Assembly: GCF_036634175.1 (NCBI RefSeq)
Contig: NZ_JAZIFX010000001.1
Span: 1,426,001 to 1,490,000 of the forward strand
Source: Streptomyces sp. P9-A2
GTDB taxonomy: Bacteria > Actinomycetota > Actinomycetes > Streptomycetales > Streptomycetaceae
Reading direction: 5' to 3'
DNA: 64,000 nt
The notes beneath the pieces are model-generated. The model was not told the DNA's origin. It was given only the letters and a program-made list of their open reading frames with translations, and ran no database searches. Below, piece after piece: positions 33,816 to 42,422 of this stretch (position 1 is its first letter; each line of letters starts with the position of its first letter). The position numbers and the translations under genes are program-made.

Positions 33816-34346
33816 ATGACCGCTGCCGATGAACCCGCGCCCGCCGCGGACGAGATCCTCGACATCGTGGACGAGAACGACCGGGTGACCGGCCGGGCCC
33901 CGCGCGGCGAGGCCTATGCGCGAAAGTTGCGGCACCGTTGCGCTTTCATCCTGGTCAGGGATGCCGAGGGCCGGATCTTCGTGCACCGGCGCACTCCGAC
34001 GAAACTGGTGTATCCCTCCCTGTACGACATGTTCGTCGGCGGGGTCGTGGGCACCGGCGAGAGCTACGCCGAGGCGGCCCTGCGCGAGGCCGAGGAGGAA
34101 CTGGGCGTGTCCGGGCTGGCGCAGCCCACGCACCTCTTCACGTTCCTCTACGACGCCGACGACGGGCGGAGCTGGTGGTCGGCGGTCCACGAGGTCCGCT
34201 GCGACCTGCCCGTGCGGCCCCAGGCCGAGGAGGTGGCCTGGCACACCTTCCTGAGCGAGCCTGAACTGGAGCGCCGCCTGGGCGAATGGGCATGGACCCC
34301 GGACGGTCTGGAAGCGTACGAACGCCTCAAGGCCAGGCGCGGGTGA
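33816..34346 (+). CDS. NUDIX hydrolase
   Basis: This 176-residue NUDIX hydrolase cleaves nucleoside diphosphates linked to another moiety. The Nudix box is complete: GGVVGTGESYAEAALREAEEELGV (about residues 73-96), with the RE and EExG metal-binding glutamates. The N-terminal ILDIVDENDRVTGRAPRGEAY and the RHRCAFILVRD strand resemble the YfcD/isopentenyl-diphosphate isomerase-like subgroup. The ATG at 33816 is chosen; the longer frame passes through operator repeats. It is probably a monocistronic unit ending at a 17-bp hairpin. Confidence 0.92.
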   Translation: MTAADEPAPAADEILDIVDENDRVTGRAPRGEAYARKLRHRCAFILVRDAEGRIFVHRRTPTKLVYPSLYDMFVGGVVGTGESYAEAALREAEEELGVSGLAQPTHLFTFLYDADDGRSWWSAVHEVRCDLPVRPQAEEVAWHTFLSEPELERRLGEWAWTPDGLEAYERLKARRG

Positions 34347-34366
34347 CCGCACCACCGGGACCCGCA

Positions 34367-34404
34367 CCGGCCGGTACAGCGGGCCGGCCCGCTGTACCGG
34401 CCGG
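34367..34404. terminator. Palindromic terminator
   Basis: A perfect 17-bp inverted repeat (34367-34383 with 34388-34404) with a 4-nt centre lies 20 bp after the NUDIX stop. Confidence 0.8.
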
Positions 34405-34438
34405 ACCCATGTCCTGGCGTCCCGGGTAGGGTCGCGGA

Positions 34439-34831
34439 GTGATCGACTTCGTACGGAACGTCCGGTTGTGGTTCGCGCCCCAGGACGTGCGGCAGGAGGG
34501 GGACACGCCCGACTACCGGTTCTCGCTGGCGAACGAACGTACGTTCCTGGCCTGGCTGCGCACCGCGCTCGCGCTGATCGGCGGCGGCTTCGCCGTGGAC
34601 CAGTTCCTGCCGGACCTGCGCTGGGGCTGGCGGGTCGGGCTCGCGCTGGCGCTGCTCGCCGCGGGGGTGCTGTGCGCGCTGCGCGCGGTCAACCACTGGG
34701 TGCGCTGCGAGCGGGCCATGCGGCGCGGCGAGGACCTTCCGGTGTCCCGGTTCCCGGTGGTGCTGAGTCTGGCCGTCGCCGTCGTCGCCGTGGTGATGGT
34801 CGTCGTGGTGCTCGCCGGGTGGAACGGGTGA
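34439..34831 (+). CDS. DUF202/YidH family membrane protein
   Basis: This 130-residue protein has three membrane helices (about 43-58, 64-83 and 104-126), preceded by YRFSLANERTFLAWLRTALALIGGG, the signature of the DUF202 (YidH) family. The function is unknown. The GTG at 34439 follows a purine-rich leader. It overlaps the next gene, another DUF202 protein, by 4 bp (34828-34831), so the two small membrane proteins are probably made and work together. Confidence 0.9.
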   Translation: MIDFVRNVRLWFAPQDVRQEGDTPDYRFSLANERTFLAWLRTALALIGGGFAVDQFLPDLRWGWRVGLALALLAAGVLCALRAVNHWVRCERAMRRGEDLPVSRFPVVLSLAVAVVAVVMVVVVLAGWNG

Positions 34832-35163
34832 CCGGCCCGGCCGCGGTACGGGCGGACCGGGACCCGGGGCTGCAGCCCGAGCGGACCCGGCTCGCGTGGC
34901 GCCGTACGACCCTGGCGTGCACGGTCGCGTCCGTGCTGGCGGTACGGACCGCGCTGTACGGCGGGGTCTCGGCCCTCGGGGTCGTCCTGTGCGCGCTGTG
35001 CTGCGCCTGCTGGCTGGGGCTCCTCCTGGTCGCCCACCGCCGGATCCGCACCCTCGCGGCCACCGGCGCCCCGGCCGCCGCCGCCCCGCTCCACCTCACC
35101 GCCGCGGTGCTGTGCACCACGGCCCTGGCCGTGTGCGGGGCGGCCCTCGTCCTCCAGGGCTGA
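34828..35163 (+). CDS. Second DUF202 family membrane protein
   Basis: This 111-residue paralogue of the preceding gene has the core LQPERTRLAWRRTTLACTVASVLAVRT (DUF202), two further hydrophobic helices and a short C-terminus. The GTG at 34828 overlaps the upstream stop as GTGA. A two-gene DUF202 operon of this kind is common in Streptomyces (from memory). The function is unknown. Confidence 0.85.
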   Translation: MTGPAAVRADRDPGLQPERTRLAWRRTTLACTVASVLAVRTALYGGVSALGVVLCALCCACWLGLLLVAHRRIRTLAATGAPAAAAPLHLTAAVLCTTALAVCGAALVLQG

Positions 35164-35177
35164 CGGACGGGGACGAC

Positions 35178-35229
35178 GGACGGCCGTCCTACCGGCCGTC
35201 CCTCCCTCCCGCTTCCCCGTCCGTCGTCC
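35178..35229. terminator. Convergent terminator with alternative stems
   Basis: A GGACGGCC/GGCCGTCC stem (35178-35185 with 35194-35201) and an alternative 13-bp stem (35171-35183 with 35217-35229) lie between the DUF202 pair and the convergent oxidoreductase. Confidence 0.6.
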
Positions 35230-35243
35230 GCCCCGTCCGTCGT

Positions 35244-36188
35244 CTACCCCTCCGCCGTCTCCCCGTCCACCGTCACCACGATCTTCCCCCTGGTCCGGCC
35301 CTCCTGGTTGAGGCGGTGGGCGTCCGCCGCGCGTTCCAGCGGGAACGTCTCGGAGACGTGCACGCTCACCACGCCCTGTTCCGCCAGTTCGGACAGGTGC
35401 CCGAGATCCTGCGGGTCGGGGCGGACGAACCAGTAGCCGCCGCCGTGCTCCACGACGGCGGGGTCGGCGATCGACGCGAGCCGGCCCCCGGAGGCCAGGG
35501 CGGTGACGGAGGCCTTCAGGGCGTCACCGCCGACCGAGTCGAACGCGGCGTCCACGCCGGCCGGGGCCAGCTCCCGCAGCCGCTCGGCGAGGCCGTCGCC
35601 GTAGGCCACCGGCTCCCCGCCCAGGCTTCGGACGAAGTCGTGGTTGCGCTCGCTCGCCGTACCGAGGACGCGGGCGCCGAGGTGCACGGCGAGCTGGACG
35701 GCGATGGAGCCGACACCGCCGGCCGCGGCGTGCACCAGGACGGTCTCGTCCCGCTTCACCCGCAGGACCTTGTGCAGCACCTGGTAGGCGGTGAGTCCCG
35801 CGAGGGGCAGTCCCGCGGCCTCCTCGAAGGACAGGTTGCGCGGCTTGCGCGCGAGGGCCCGTACCGGGGCGGCCACGTACTCGGCGAAGGTGCCGCGGGA
35901 GAGGAAGTCCTCGCGCACATAGCCGATGACCTCGTCGCCGGCGGCGAACTCGGGGACGGCGGCGCCCGGTCGTACCACCACGCCCGAGACGTCCCACCCC
36001 GGAACCACGGGGAACACCGGGGCCAGGACCTGGTCGAGGTAGCCTTCGCGGCACTTCCAGTCGACCGGGTTGACGGCCGCCGCCCGTACCTTCACGAGCA
36101 CCGAGTCGGGGCCGACCCGGGGCTCCGGCATCTCCGTGAGTTCGAGTACCTCGGGGCCGCCGTAGCGTGCATAGCTGATCGCCTTCAT
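35244..36188 (-). CDS. Zinc-less MDR/quinone oxidoreductase-type NADP enzyme
   Basis: This 314-residue medium-chain dehydrogenase/reductase is of the quinone oxidoreductase type. The N-terminal GroES-like domain contains VRAAAVNPVDWKCREG. The nucleotide-binding motif is VLVHAAAGGVGSIAVQLAVHLG (about 140-161), and no structural zinc cysteines are present. It reduces quinones or alpha,beta-unsaturated carbonyls with NADPH. The ATG at 36188 begins MKAISYARYGGPEVLEL, a perfect family start; the longer frame is rejected. It is divergent from the phosphotransferase-like gene, with a TetR-type palindrome in between. Confidence 0.92.
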   Translation of the reverse strand: MKAISYARYGGPEVLELTEMPEPRVGPDSVLVKVRAAAVNPVDWKCREGYLDQVLAPVFPVVPGWDVSGVVVRPGAAVPEFAAGDEVIGYVREDFLSRGTFAEYVAAPVRALARKPRNLSFEEAAGLPLAGLTAYQVLHKVLRVKRDETVLVHAAAGGVGSIAVQLAVHLGARVLGTASERNHDFVRSLGGEPVAYGDGLAERLRELAPAGVDAAFDSVGGDALKASVTALASGGRLASIADPAVVEHGGGYWFVRPDPQDLGHLSELAEQGVVSVHVSETFPLERAADAHRLNQEGRTRGKIVVTVDGETAEG

Positions 36189-36351
36189 GGGACCGACCCT
36201 TCGTTGTCGTCTCCCGCCGCGCAAGTGGATCGCCGGGACTGCCACCGTTCACGTGACGGCCGGCGGGCGGCGGGCCGGTGGCCGCCGGGTTCCCCTCGCG
36301 GCCCCGGCCACGTCGTGGCCCCGATCACGTTTCATCCTCACCCTGGACGAC

Positions 36352-36369
36352 ATACCGACTGGTCGGCAT
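36352..36369. promoter_or_regulatory. TetR-type palindrome upstream of phosphotransferase-like gene
   Basis: ATACCGACTGGTCGGCAT is an 18-bp near-palindrome 42 bp upstream of the gene at 36412. Closely related half-sites occur upstream of the SDR gene (40386-40403) and near 53861. It is a candidate operator for the TetR encoded at 38738-39340. Confidence 0.55.
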
Positions 36370-36411
36370 CATGTGGGGGTACTGTCACGTCACCGGCCCG
36401 TAGGAGCGAGT

Positions 36412-37470
36412 ATGAGCCCCGACCACCCGCCCGGACTGGATCTCGACCGGCTGGGCGCGCTGCTCGGCCGGGAGCGGCCCGGTCTGGTGAACGGCCCGCT
36501 CTCCGGCCGGCTGATCGAGGGCGGCAGGTCGAACCTCACCTACGCGGTCTCCGACGGCACCGCGCACTGGGTGGTACGGCGTCCGCCGCTCGGGCACGTC
36601 CTGGCCACCGCGCACGACATGAGGCGCGAGCACCGTGTGATCAGCGCGCTGCACCCCACTCCCGTCCCGGTGCCCCGCACGGTGCTGCTGTGCGAGGACG
36701 AGGAGGTGCTCGGGGCGCCCTTCTACGTCATGGAGTTCGTCGAGGGCACCCCGTACCGGACGGCGGACCAACTGGCGCCGCTCGGCCCGGAGCGCACCCG
36801 GCGGGCGGTGCTCGCCCTGGTGGACACACTGGTCGACCTGCACGCGGTGGACCCCGCTGAGGTGGGCCTGGCCGACTTCGGCCGCCCCGAGGGCTTCCTG
36901 GACCGGCAGCTGCGGCGCTGGGGCAAGCAGCTGGACGCCTCCCGCAACCGGGAGCTGGCCGGGATCGACGAACTGCACGCCGCGCTCGGCCGGGAGCTGC
37001 CCCGTTCCCCCGCGCCGTCCGTGGTGCACGGCGACTACCGCCTGGACAACGTCCTGATCGCGAGCGCCGAGGGGGGCGCCGACGGGCGCGCCGACTCGAT
37101 CCGGGCGGTCCTCGACTGGGAGATGTCCACACTCGGTGATCCGCTGACCGACCTCGGCCTGCTGGTGATGTACGGCATGCCGCTGGGCATGCCCGACTCC
37201 CCGGTCTCCACGACCGCCGAGGCCCCCGGGCATCCGTCGCCCGCCGAGCTGATCGAGCGGTACGCCGCCCGTTCGGGCCGTGACGTCTCCGGGGTCGCCT
37301 GGTACACGGCGTTCGCCTGGTTCAAGCTCGCGGTGATCCTCGAGGGCATCCACTACCGCTACACGCTGGGGCAGACCGTCGGCCCCGGCTTCGACCGTAT
37401 CGGCGATCTCGTGCCCGTCTTCATCGAACACGGGCTGACCACGCTTCGCGAAGGCCTCCGGAAGGGCTGA
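36412..37470 (+). CDS. Phosphotransferase (APH) family protein, ACAD-associated
   Basis: This 352-residue protein has the aminoglycoside phosphotransferase/choline kinase fold. The Brenner motif is VVHGDYRLDNVLI (about 203-215) and the metal motif is VLDWEMSTLGDPLTDLG (about 231-247). Together with the acyl-CoA dehydrogenase 3 bp downstream it resembles the two halves of animal ACAD10/11, where the kinase domain phosphorylates 4-hydroxyacyl-CoAs before dehydrogenation. A similar role in hydroxy-fatty acid catabolism is likely but inferred. The ATG at 36412 has AGGAG 6 nt upstream. Confidence 0.88.
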   Translation: MSPDHPPGLDLDRLGALLGRERPGLVNGPLSGRLIEGGRSNLTYAVSDGTAHWVVRRPPLGHVLATAHDMRREHRVISALHPTPVPVPRTVLLCEDEEVLGAPFYVMEFVEGTPYRTADQLAPLGPERTRRAVLALVDTLVDLHAVDPAEVGLADFGRPEGFLDRQLRRWGKQLDASRNRELAGIDELHAALGRELPRSPAPSVVHGDYRLDNVLIASAEGGADGRADSIRAVLDWEMSTLGDPLTDLGLLVMYGMPLGMPDSPVSTTAEAPGHPSPAELIERYAARSGRDVSGVAWYTAFAWFKLAVILEGIHYRYTLGQTVGPGFDRIGDLVPVFIEHGLTTLREGLRKG

Positions 37471-37473
37471 ACC

Positions 37474-38688
37474 ATGGACTTCACGTTCGACGCGCGCACC
37501 GAGGAACTGCGGGCCGCGCTCCTCGCCTTCATGGACGAGCACGTCCACCCCGCCGAGCGGGTCGCCGACGAGCAGCGCGCCGCGCAGGCCTCGCCGTGGG
37601 CGAGCCCTCCGGTCGTGGAGGAGCTCAAGGCCGAGGCACGCAGGCGGGGCCTGTGGAACCTGTTCCTGCCCGGCTCCGCGCACGGTGCCGGGCTCACCAA
37701 CCTCCAGTACGCGCCGCTCGCCGAGATCATGGGCCGCTCCCCGCAGCTGGCGCCCACGGCGACTAACTGCGCGGCGCCCGACACCGGCAACATGGAGGTG
37801 CTGGCGCAGTTCGGCGACGAGCGGCAGCAGAAGCAGTGGCTGGAGCCGCTGCTGGCGGGTGAGATCCGCTCGGCGTTCGCGATGACCGAGCCGGACGTGG
37901 CCTCGTCCGACGCCACCAACATCACCACGCGGATCGAGCGGGACGGCGACGACTACGTCGTCACGGGCCGCAAGTGGTACATCTCCGGGGCGATGCATCC
38001 GGACTGCCGGATCTTCATCGTGATGGGCAAGACCGACCCGGACGGGGCGGACGCCCGGCGTCAGCAGTCCATGGTCCTGGTACCGCGCGACACCCCGGGC
38101 GTCACGATCACGCGCGCCATGCGGGTGTTCGGCTACGAGGACCACTCCCACGGCGGCCATGCCGAGGTGGTCTTCGACCGGGCGCGCGTGCCGGTGGCGA
38201 ACCTGATCGGCGAGGAGAGCGGCGGCTTCGCCATCGCGCAGGCCCGGCTCGGTCCCGGCCGGATCCACCACTGCATGCGGCTGATCGGCATGGCCGAGCG
38301 GGCGATCGAGCTGATGTGCCGGCGGGCCGTGTCCCGTGACGCCTTCGGCAAGTCGCTGGCCCAGCAGGGTGTCGTACAGAACTGGATCGCGGACGCGCGG
38401 GTCGCGGTCGAGCAGCTGCGGCTGCTGGTGCTGAAGACGGCCTGGATGATGGACACGGTCGGCAACCGGGGCGCCCACACCGAGATCCAGGCCATCAAGA
38501 TCGCGACCCCGCGCACGGTCGTCGGCATCCTCGACCGGGCCATCCAGCTGTACGGCGCGGGCGGGGTCAGCCAGGACCATCCGCTGGCCGAGCTGTACGC
38601 GGCCGCCCGGACCCTGATGATCGCCGATGGACCGGACGAGGTGCACCAGCGGTCGCTGGCGCGGCGGGAGATCAAGAAGTACCGCTAG
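37474..38688 (+). CDS. Acyl-CoA dehydrogenase (ACAD10/11-like)
   Basis: This 404-residue FAD-dependent acyl-CoA dehydrogenase contains the FAD/substrate block FAMTEPDVASSDATNI, the strand DDYVVTGRKWYISGA, and the C-terminal AAARTLMIADGPDEVHQ. At the usual catalytic Glu position the residue is Asp (ADGPDEVH), as in ACAD10/11-type enzymes. The start is 3 bp after the kinase-like gene's stop. Together they probably handle hydroxylated or branched acyl-CoAs. It converges with the TetR gene across a short hairpin. Confidence 0.92.
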   Translation: MDFTFDARTEELRAALLAFMDEHVHPAERVADEQRAAQASPWASPPVVEELKAEARRRGLWNLFLPGSAHGAGLTNLQYAPLAEIMGRSPQLAPTATNCAAPDTGNMEVLAQFGDERQQKQWLEPLLAGEIRSAFAMTEPDVASSDATNITTRIERDGDDYVVTGRKWYISGAMHPDCRIFIVMGKTDPDGADARRQQSMVLVPRDTPGVTITRAMRVFGYEDHSHGGHAEVVFDRARVPVANLIGEESGGFAIAQARLGPGRIHHCMRLIGMAERAIELMCRRAVSRDAFGKSLAQQGVVQNWIADARVAVEQLRLLVLKTAWMMDTVGNRGAHTEIQAIKIATPRTVVGILDRAIQLYGAGGVSQDHPLAELYAAARTLMIADGPDEVHQRSLARREIKKYR

Positions 38689-38700
38689 GCCCTCGGTGCC

Positions 38701-38724
38701 CGGGCCCCGGTTCCGCGGGGCCCG
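38701..38724. terminator. Convergent hairpin
   Basis: A 9-bp perfect stem (38701-38709 with 38716-38724) lies in the 49-bp gap between the acyl-CoA dehydrogenase and TetR genes. Confidence 0.55.
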
Positions 38725-38737
38725 CGGCCCCGGCGTC

Positions 38738-39340
38738 TCAGGGACGCAGGGCGCGCAGCAGCAGGTCGGCGAGGTGGTCGGCGACCTGCTGCGGGGTGAG
38801 GGAGCCGTCGGGGCGGTACCAGGTCGACAGGTGGTGGACGGAGCCGAAGTGGTAGTCCACCACCAGGTCGGCCGGGGTCGCCGTGGAGAACACGCCCGCC
38901 GCCTGGCCTTCCTCGACCAGCGCGCGGAAGCGCTCGTGGTAGCGGCGGCGCTCGGCCCGTACCTGCTTGTTCTTCTCCGGACTCAGATGGTGCATGGAGC
39001 GGAAGAAGATCGACGCGTCGTCGAGGTTCTCGATCGTCGTGACGACGACGTCGGCCGCGGCGCCCCGCAGGCGCTCCTCGATCGGCTCGTCGGCGTTCGC
39101 GTAGGCGTCCAGACGCTCCTGCTGGACGCGCAGCACGCGTGCGTAGATCTCGTGCAGCAGGTCGTCCTTGGAGCCGAAGTAGTGGTAGAGCGCGCCCTTG
39201 GTGACTCCGGCCGCCTCGACGATCTCCTGCACCGAAGTGCGGTCGTAGCCCTGCTCGGCGAAGAGCCGGGTGGCGGCGGCCAGGAGCCGCTGCGGCACCG
39301 GGAGCCCGTCGCCGTCCGTCGTCCTGGCCACTTCCGCCAC
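38738..39340 (-). CDS. TetR family regulator of the acyl-CoA set
   Basis: This 200-residue TetR protein has the helix-turn-helix RTSVQEIVEAAGVTKGALYHYFGSKDDLL (about residues 34-62), followed by a helical ligand domain with FFRSMHHLSPEKNKQVRAERRRYHERFRALV. That C-terminal arrangement is common in regulators of fatty-acid genes. The GTG at 39340 has GGAAGG upstream. Flanking genes (kinase-like, dehydrogenase, SDR) and the shared ATACCGAC/GGTCGGTAT half-sites suggest it represses this local catabolic set. Confidence 0.88.
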   Translation of the reverse strand: MAEVARTTDGDGLPVPQRLLAAATRLFAEQGYDRTSVQEIVEAAGVTKGALYHYFGSKDDLLHEIYARVLRVQQERLDAYANADEPIEERLRGAAADVVVTTIENLDDASIFFRSMHHLSPEKNKQVRAERRRYHERFRALVEEGQAAGVFSTATPADLVVDYHFGSVHHLSTWYRPDGSLTPQQVADHLADLLLRALRP

Positions 39341-39507
39341 CTGCCTTCCGTGTCACTGCCGGTCGTCGTCGGACCCCGCCGGCACCGCCGGCCGTCATCG
39401 GCCGGGGCGCTCGGTACGTTTCCCCGACGGGGATCTTCCCACCCCGCGGCCCCGGCGTGTCGGGCAGGACCGCATCGCGGTACGCGGGACCTTCCCGCGT
39501 ACCGGTT

Positions 39508-40281
39508 TCACCGGGTGGACTCCCAGTGCCGCTGGATGCGGTTCATGCCGCCGAGCCAGCGCTCCGGATCGGCGGCGCGGGCCTGGTAGTACTCGGCGAC
39601 CTCGGGGTGCGGCAGGATCAGGAAGCGGTCCTCGTCGATGCCGCGGAACAGCGCGTCGGCCACGTCGTCCGGCTCGATCGCGGTCGGCCCGAGGACCAGT
39701 TCGCCCGCACTGCCGCTGGCGGTGAGCATGTCGGTGCGTACGCCCTGAGGACAGATCGCGTGGACCTTCACCCCTCGGTGGCGGTACGTCAGCGACAGCC
39801 ACTCGGCGAAGGCGTAGGCACCGTGCTTGGTGACGCTGTAGGGGGCCGTGCCGATCATGGTGAGCAGTCCGGCGGCGGAGACGGTGGAGACGAAGCGGCC
39901 GCTGCCGCGCTCCAGCCAGTGAGGGAGCAGCGCGTGCGCCGCGCGGACGTGGGCCATGACGTTGACGTCCCAGGAGAGGGCCCAGCCCTGCTCGTCGAGC
40001 GGTTCGCCGGGTTCCCCGCCGTCGCGGCCGACGCCGGCGTTGGCGCAGTAGACGTCGACCGTGCCGCCGAGCGCGTCGCGGGCGTCGGTGACGACGGACG
40101 AGGCGTCGCCCGGGACCGCGATGCCGCCGATCTCGTCGGCGACGGCCTTGGCCCGGTCGGCGTCCAGGTCGTTGACGGCGACCAGCGCCCCCTGGCCTGC
40201 GAAGCGGCGGGCGAGTGCCGCCCCGATGCCGCCCCCGGCCCCCGTGACGACCACCTTCGCACCCTGTACGGCTTCCACCAT
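39508..40281 (-). CDS. SDR family oxidoreductase
   Basis: This is a 257-residue short-chain dehydrogenase/reductase. The cofactor motif is VTGAGGGIGAALARRFAGQ (TGxxxGIG, about 12-30), then NDLDADRA, indicating NAD preference. The structural motif CANAGV and the active-site Ser with Tyr-x-x-x-Lys (VSAAG and YSVTKHG) are present. The ATG at 40281 has AAGGAG upstream. It is probably a hydroxyacyl or alcohol dehydrogenase acting with the neighbouring acyl-CoA enzymes; a TetR-type half-palindrome lies upstream. Confidence 0.9.
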   Translation of the reverse strand: MVEAVQGAKVVVTGAGGGIGAALARRFAGQGALVAVNDLDADRAKAVADEIGGIAVPGDASSVVTDARDALGGTVDVYCANAGVGRDGGEPGEPLDEQGWALSWDVNVMAHVRAAHALLPHWLERGSGRFVSTVSAAGLLTMIGTAPYSVTKHGAYAFAEWLSLTYRHRGVKVHAICPQGVRTDMLTASGSAGELVLGPTAIEPDDVADALFRGIDEDRFLILPHPEVAEYYQARAADPERWLGGMNRIQRHWESTR

Positions 40282-40385
40282 CGGCTCCTTCGGCGCGGCT
40301 GCCCGGTTGTTTCCCGGCCATGTGACGGTATGACCACATGGCCGCCTCGGCCGCACGACCACGTGGCCGTGCGACGCGTCGCGCC

Positions 40386-40403
40386 AGACTAACCGGTCGG
40401 TAT
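40386..40403. promoter_or_regulatory. TetR-type half-palindrome upstream of the SDR gene
   Basis: AGACTAACCGGTCGGTAT carries a perfect right half-site (GTCGGTAT) and a weaker left half. It is about 105 bp upstream of the SDR start and similar to the palindrome at 36352-36369. Confidence 0.45.
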
Positions 40404-40514
40404 GCCGGGTGGAAGGGAAGCGCCGAACGGCGGCGGTCCGGCTCGTTCCCCGAGCGGTTCACGCGCGTTAACGTGCGTGAGCATGACACCGGCAGCGATC
40501 ACGGAGGTCACGGT

Positions 40515-41813
40515 ATGAGACTGTCCAGACGGAGCCTGCTCGCCACCACCACAGCCACCCTCGCGGCCGTCGGCGCGACCCCGGCGGCCGCCCGGAGCCG
40601 TAGTCACACGGGCCCTGCGGAAGGGCCCACGGAATCCGGGCGGGCGGCCCCGGCGACCGGGGGCCGGCGCCTGCGCACCGGCTTCGAGCAGCTCGCCGCG
40701 GACGGTTACGCGCCGCTCGGCGGGGAGCGGGTCGGCGTGGTCACCAACCCCACGGGCATCACCCGGGACGTGCGGCACATCGTCGACGTCATGCACGCCG
40801 ACGACCGCGTGGACCTGACCGCCGTGTTCGGCCCCGAGCACGGTTTCCGGGGCACCGCGCAGGCGGGCGGCTCGGAGGGCCGCCACGACGACCCGGCGAC
40901 CGGACTGCCCGTCTACGACACGTACCTGAAGAGCGGCCGGCCGCTCGCCGACGTCTTCACCGCGTCGGGCGTCGACACGGTCGTCTTCGACATCCAGGAC
41001 GCGGGCGCCCGCTTCTACACGTACATCTGGACGCTCTACGACTGCATGGAGGCGGCGCGGCTCGCGGGCAAGCGGTTCGTGGTCCTCGACCGGCCGAACC
41101 CGGTGACCGGGCGGGCCGCCCTGGGGCCCGTGCTGCACCCGGAGTTCGCGACGTTCGTCGGGCGGCAGCCGATCGCGCAGGCGCACGGGATGACGGTGGC
41201 GGAACTGGCGCGGCTGTTCAACGCCGAGTTCCTGACCGCGCCGGTGCGGCTGGAGACGGTACGGATGTCGGGCTGGCGGCGGTCCGACTTCTACGACGCC
41301 TCGGGGCTACCCTGGGTGCCGCCCAGCCCGAACATGCCGACGCCCGAGACGGCCCTGGTGTACGCGGGGACGTGCCTGTTCGAGGGCACCAACCTGTCCG
41401 AGGGGCGCGGGACGACCCGGCCGTTCGAGCTCCTGGGCGCGGAGGGGATCGACGGGCGCTGGGCGGCCGAGGCGAACGGCCTGGGTCTGGCGGGCGTGCG
41501 GCTGCGCGAGGCGTACTTCGCCCCCACCTTCTCCAAGTTCCAGGGGAGGACGGTCGGGGGTGTGCAGCTCCATGTGCACGACCGGAAGGCGTTCGATCCG
41601 GTGCGTACGGGGGTGGGGCTGCTGGTGAGCGCGAAACGGACGTGGAGCGGGTTCGCCTGGCGCCCGGACCACTGGATCGACAAGCTCACCGGCTCCGAAC
41701 GGGTGCGCACGATGATCGACGCGGGTGCGGACACGGACGAGGTGGTGGCCGGCTGGCGGGAGGAACTGGCGACGTTCCGGCGGACGCGGCGGGAGTACCT
41801 GCTGTACCGCTGA
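40515..41813 (+). CDS. Secreted DUF1343 protein, NamZ-type exo-N-acetylmuramidase
   Basis: This is a 432-residue exported protein. It starts MRLSRRSLLATTTATLAAVG, a twin-arginine-like signal ending near AAARS. The mature part has VGVVTNPTGITRDVRHIVDVM, FGPEHGFRG and VVFDIQDAGARFYTYIWTLYDC, hallmarks of DUF1343/NamZ proteins that remove terminal N-acetylmuramic acid from peptidoglycan fragments. The ATG at 40515 has GGAGG 8 nt upstream; longer frames are rejected. It is likely to act in cell-wall recycling outside the membrane. It ends before a 12-bp hairpin. Confidence 0.9.
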   Translation: MRLSRRSLLATTTATLAAVGATPAAARSRSHTGPAEGPTESGRAAPATGGRRLRTGFEQLAADGYAPLGGERVGVVTNPTGITRDVRHIVDVMHADDRVDLTAVFGPEHGFRGTAQAGGSEGRHDDPATGLPVYDTYLKSGRPLADVFTASGVDTVVFDIQDAGARFYTYIWTLYDCMEAARLAGKRFVVLDRPNPVTGRAALGPVLHPEFATFVGRQPIAQAHGMTVAELARLFNAEFLTAPVRLETVRMSGWRRSDFYDASGLPWVPPSPNMPTPETALVYAGTCLFEGTNLSEGRGTTRPFELLGAEGIDGRWAAEANGLGLAGVRLREAYFAPTFSKFQGRTVGGVQLHVHDRKAFDPVRTGVGLLVSAKRTWSGFAWRPDHWIDKLTGSERVRTMIDAGADTDEVVAGWREELATFRRTRREYLLYR

Positions 41814-41975
41814 GCGCGCGTCCCGGGCACCGGCGCCCCGGACAGCGGCCGACCGCCGCCGCCCGGGGCGCTCGGCATGTGCCGGCCCTCCACCGCTGTC
41901 ACCTGCGCGGACACCGCTCCGGCGGCGTTCTCCGGGACGGCGGGGTGATCAGGGGCACGATCGGTGCGCATAACA

Positions 41976-42007
41976 CCGCGGCCTTCAGGAACCCGTGAAG
42001 GCCGCGG
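41976..42007 (+). terminator. Hairpin terminator
   Basis: A perfect 12-bp stem (41976-41987 with 41996-42007) with an 8-nt loop lies about 160 bp after the NamZ-like stop. Confidence 0.6.
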
Positions 42008-42075
42008 GGAGTTCTCTGTCTGTCGAGGGTGACGCGCGCGGTCCGCCGCGGCACGGGCGTCCCCCGACGGGCCGG

Positions 42076-42111
42076 AGTACCGGGAGATTCCTTAGTACCG
42101 GGAGATTCCTT
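42076..42111. repeat. Tandem 18-bp duplication
   Basis: AGTACCGGGAGATTCCTT occurs twice in direct head-to-tail order (42076-42093 and 42094-42111) without mismatch. Confidence 0.9.
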
Positions 42112-42422
42112 CCCGCCGGGCATGCGCACGGGCCCGCCAGGGCAGCCGCCGGGAACCGGGGCGGCGAGCGGAACGGCGAGGGAGGCGACCATGGACATGA
42201 CCGCGGAGACGATCGTGGAGCGGACCACGGGACCGCCGTGGGGAATCACAACTGAAACACGGGTCACTGAAGTTGACTCAGATCTCCGCGCGACCGGCCG
42301 AGGGAGGCCGTCGGAAAAAGGATGGAGCCGATTCGCTTGTCGATACGTCTATTCGACGACGTCCGTTCGACGACGCCGAAGTGACCGGATTACAGGTGCA
42401 GGTGTGACGGAGGTGCAGGACG

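Larger units (their letters stand above)
41814..42422. other. Gene-poor 609-bp interval
   Basis: No convincing gene is seen in this interval; the open frames crossing it have no ribosome binding site or family resemblance. It contains a hairpin at 41976-42007, a tandem 18-bp duplication at 42076-42111, and a locally AT-richer stretch from about 42245 to 42370 that probably holds the promoter of the gene at 42423. Confidence 0.5.
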
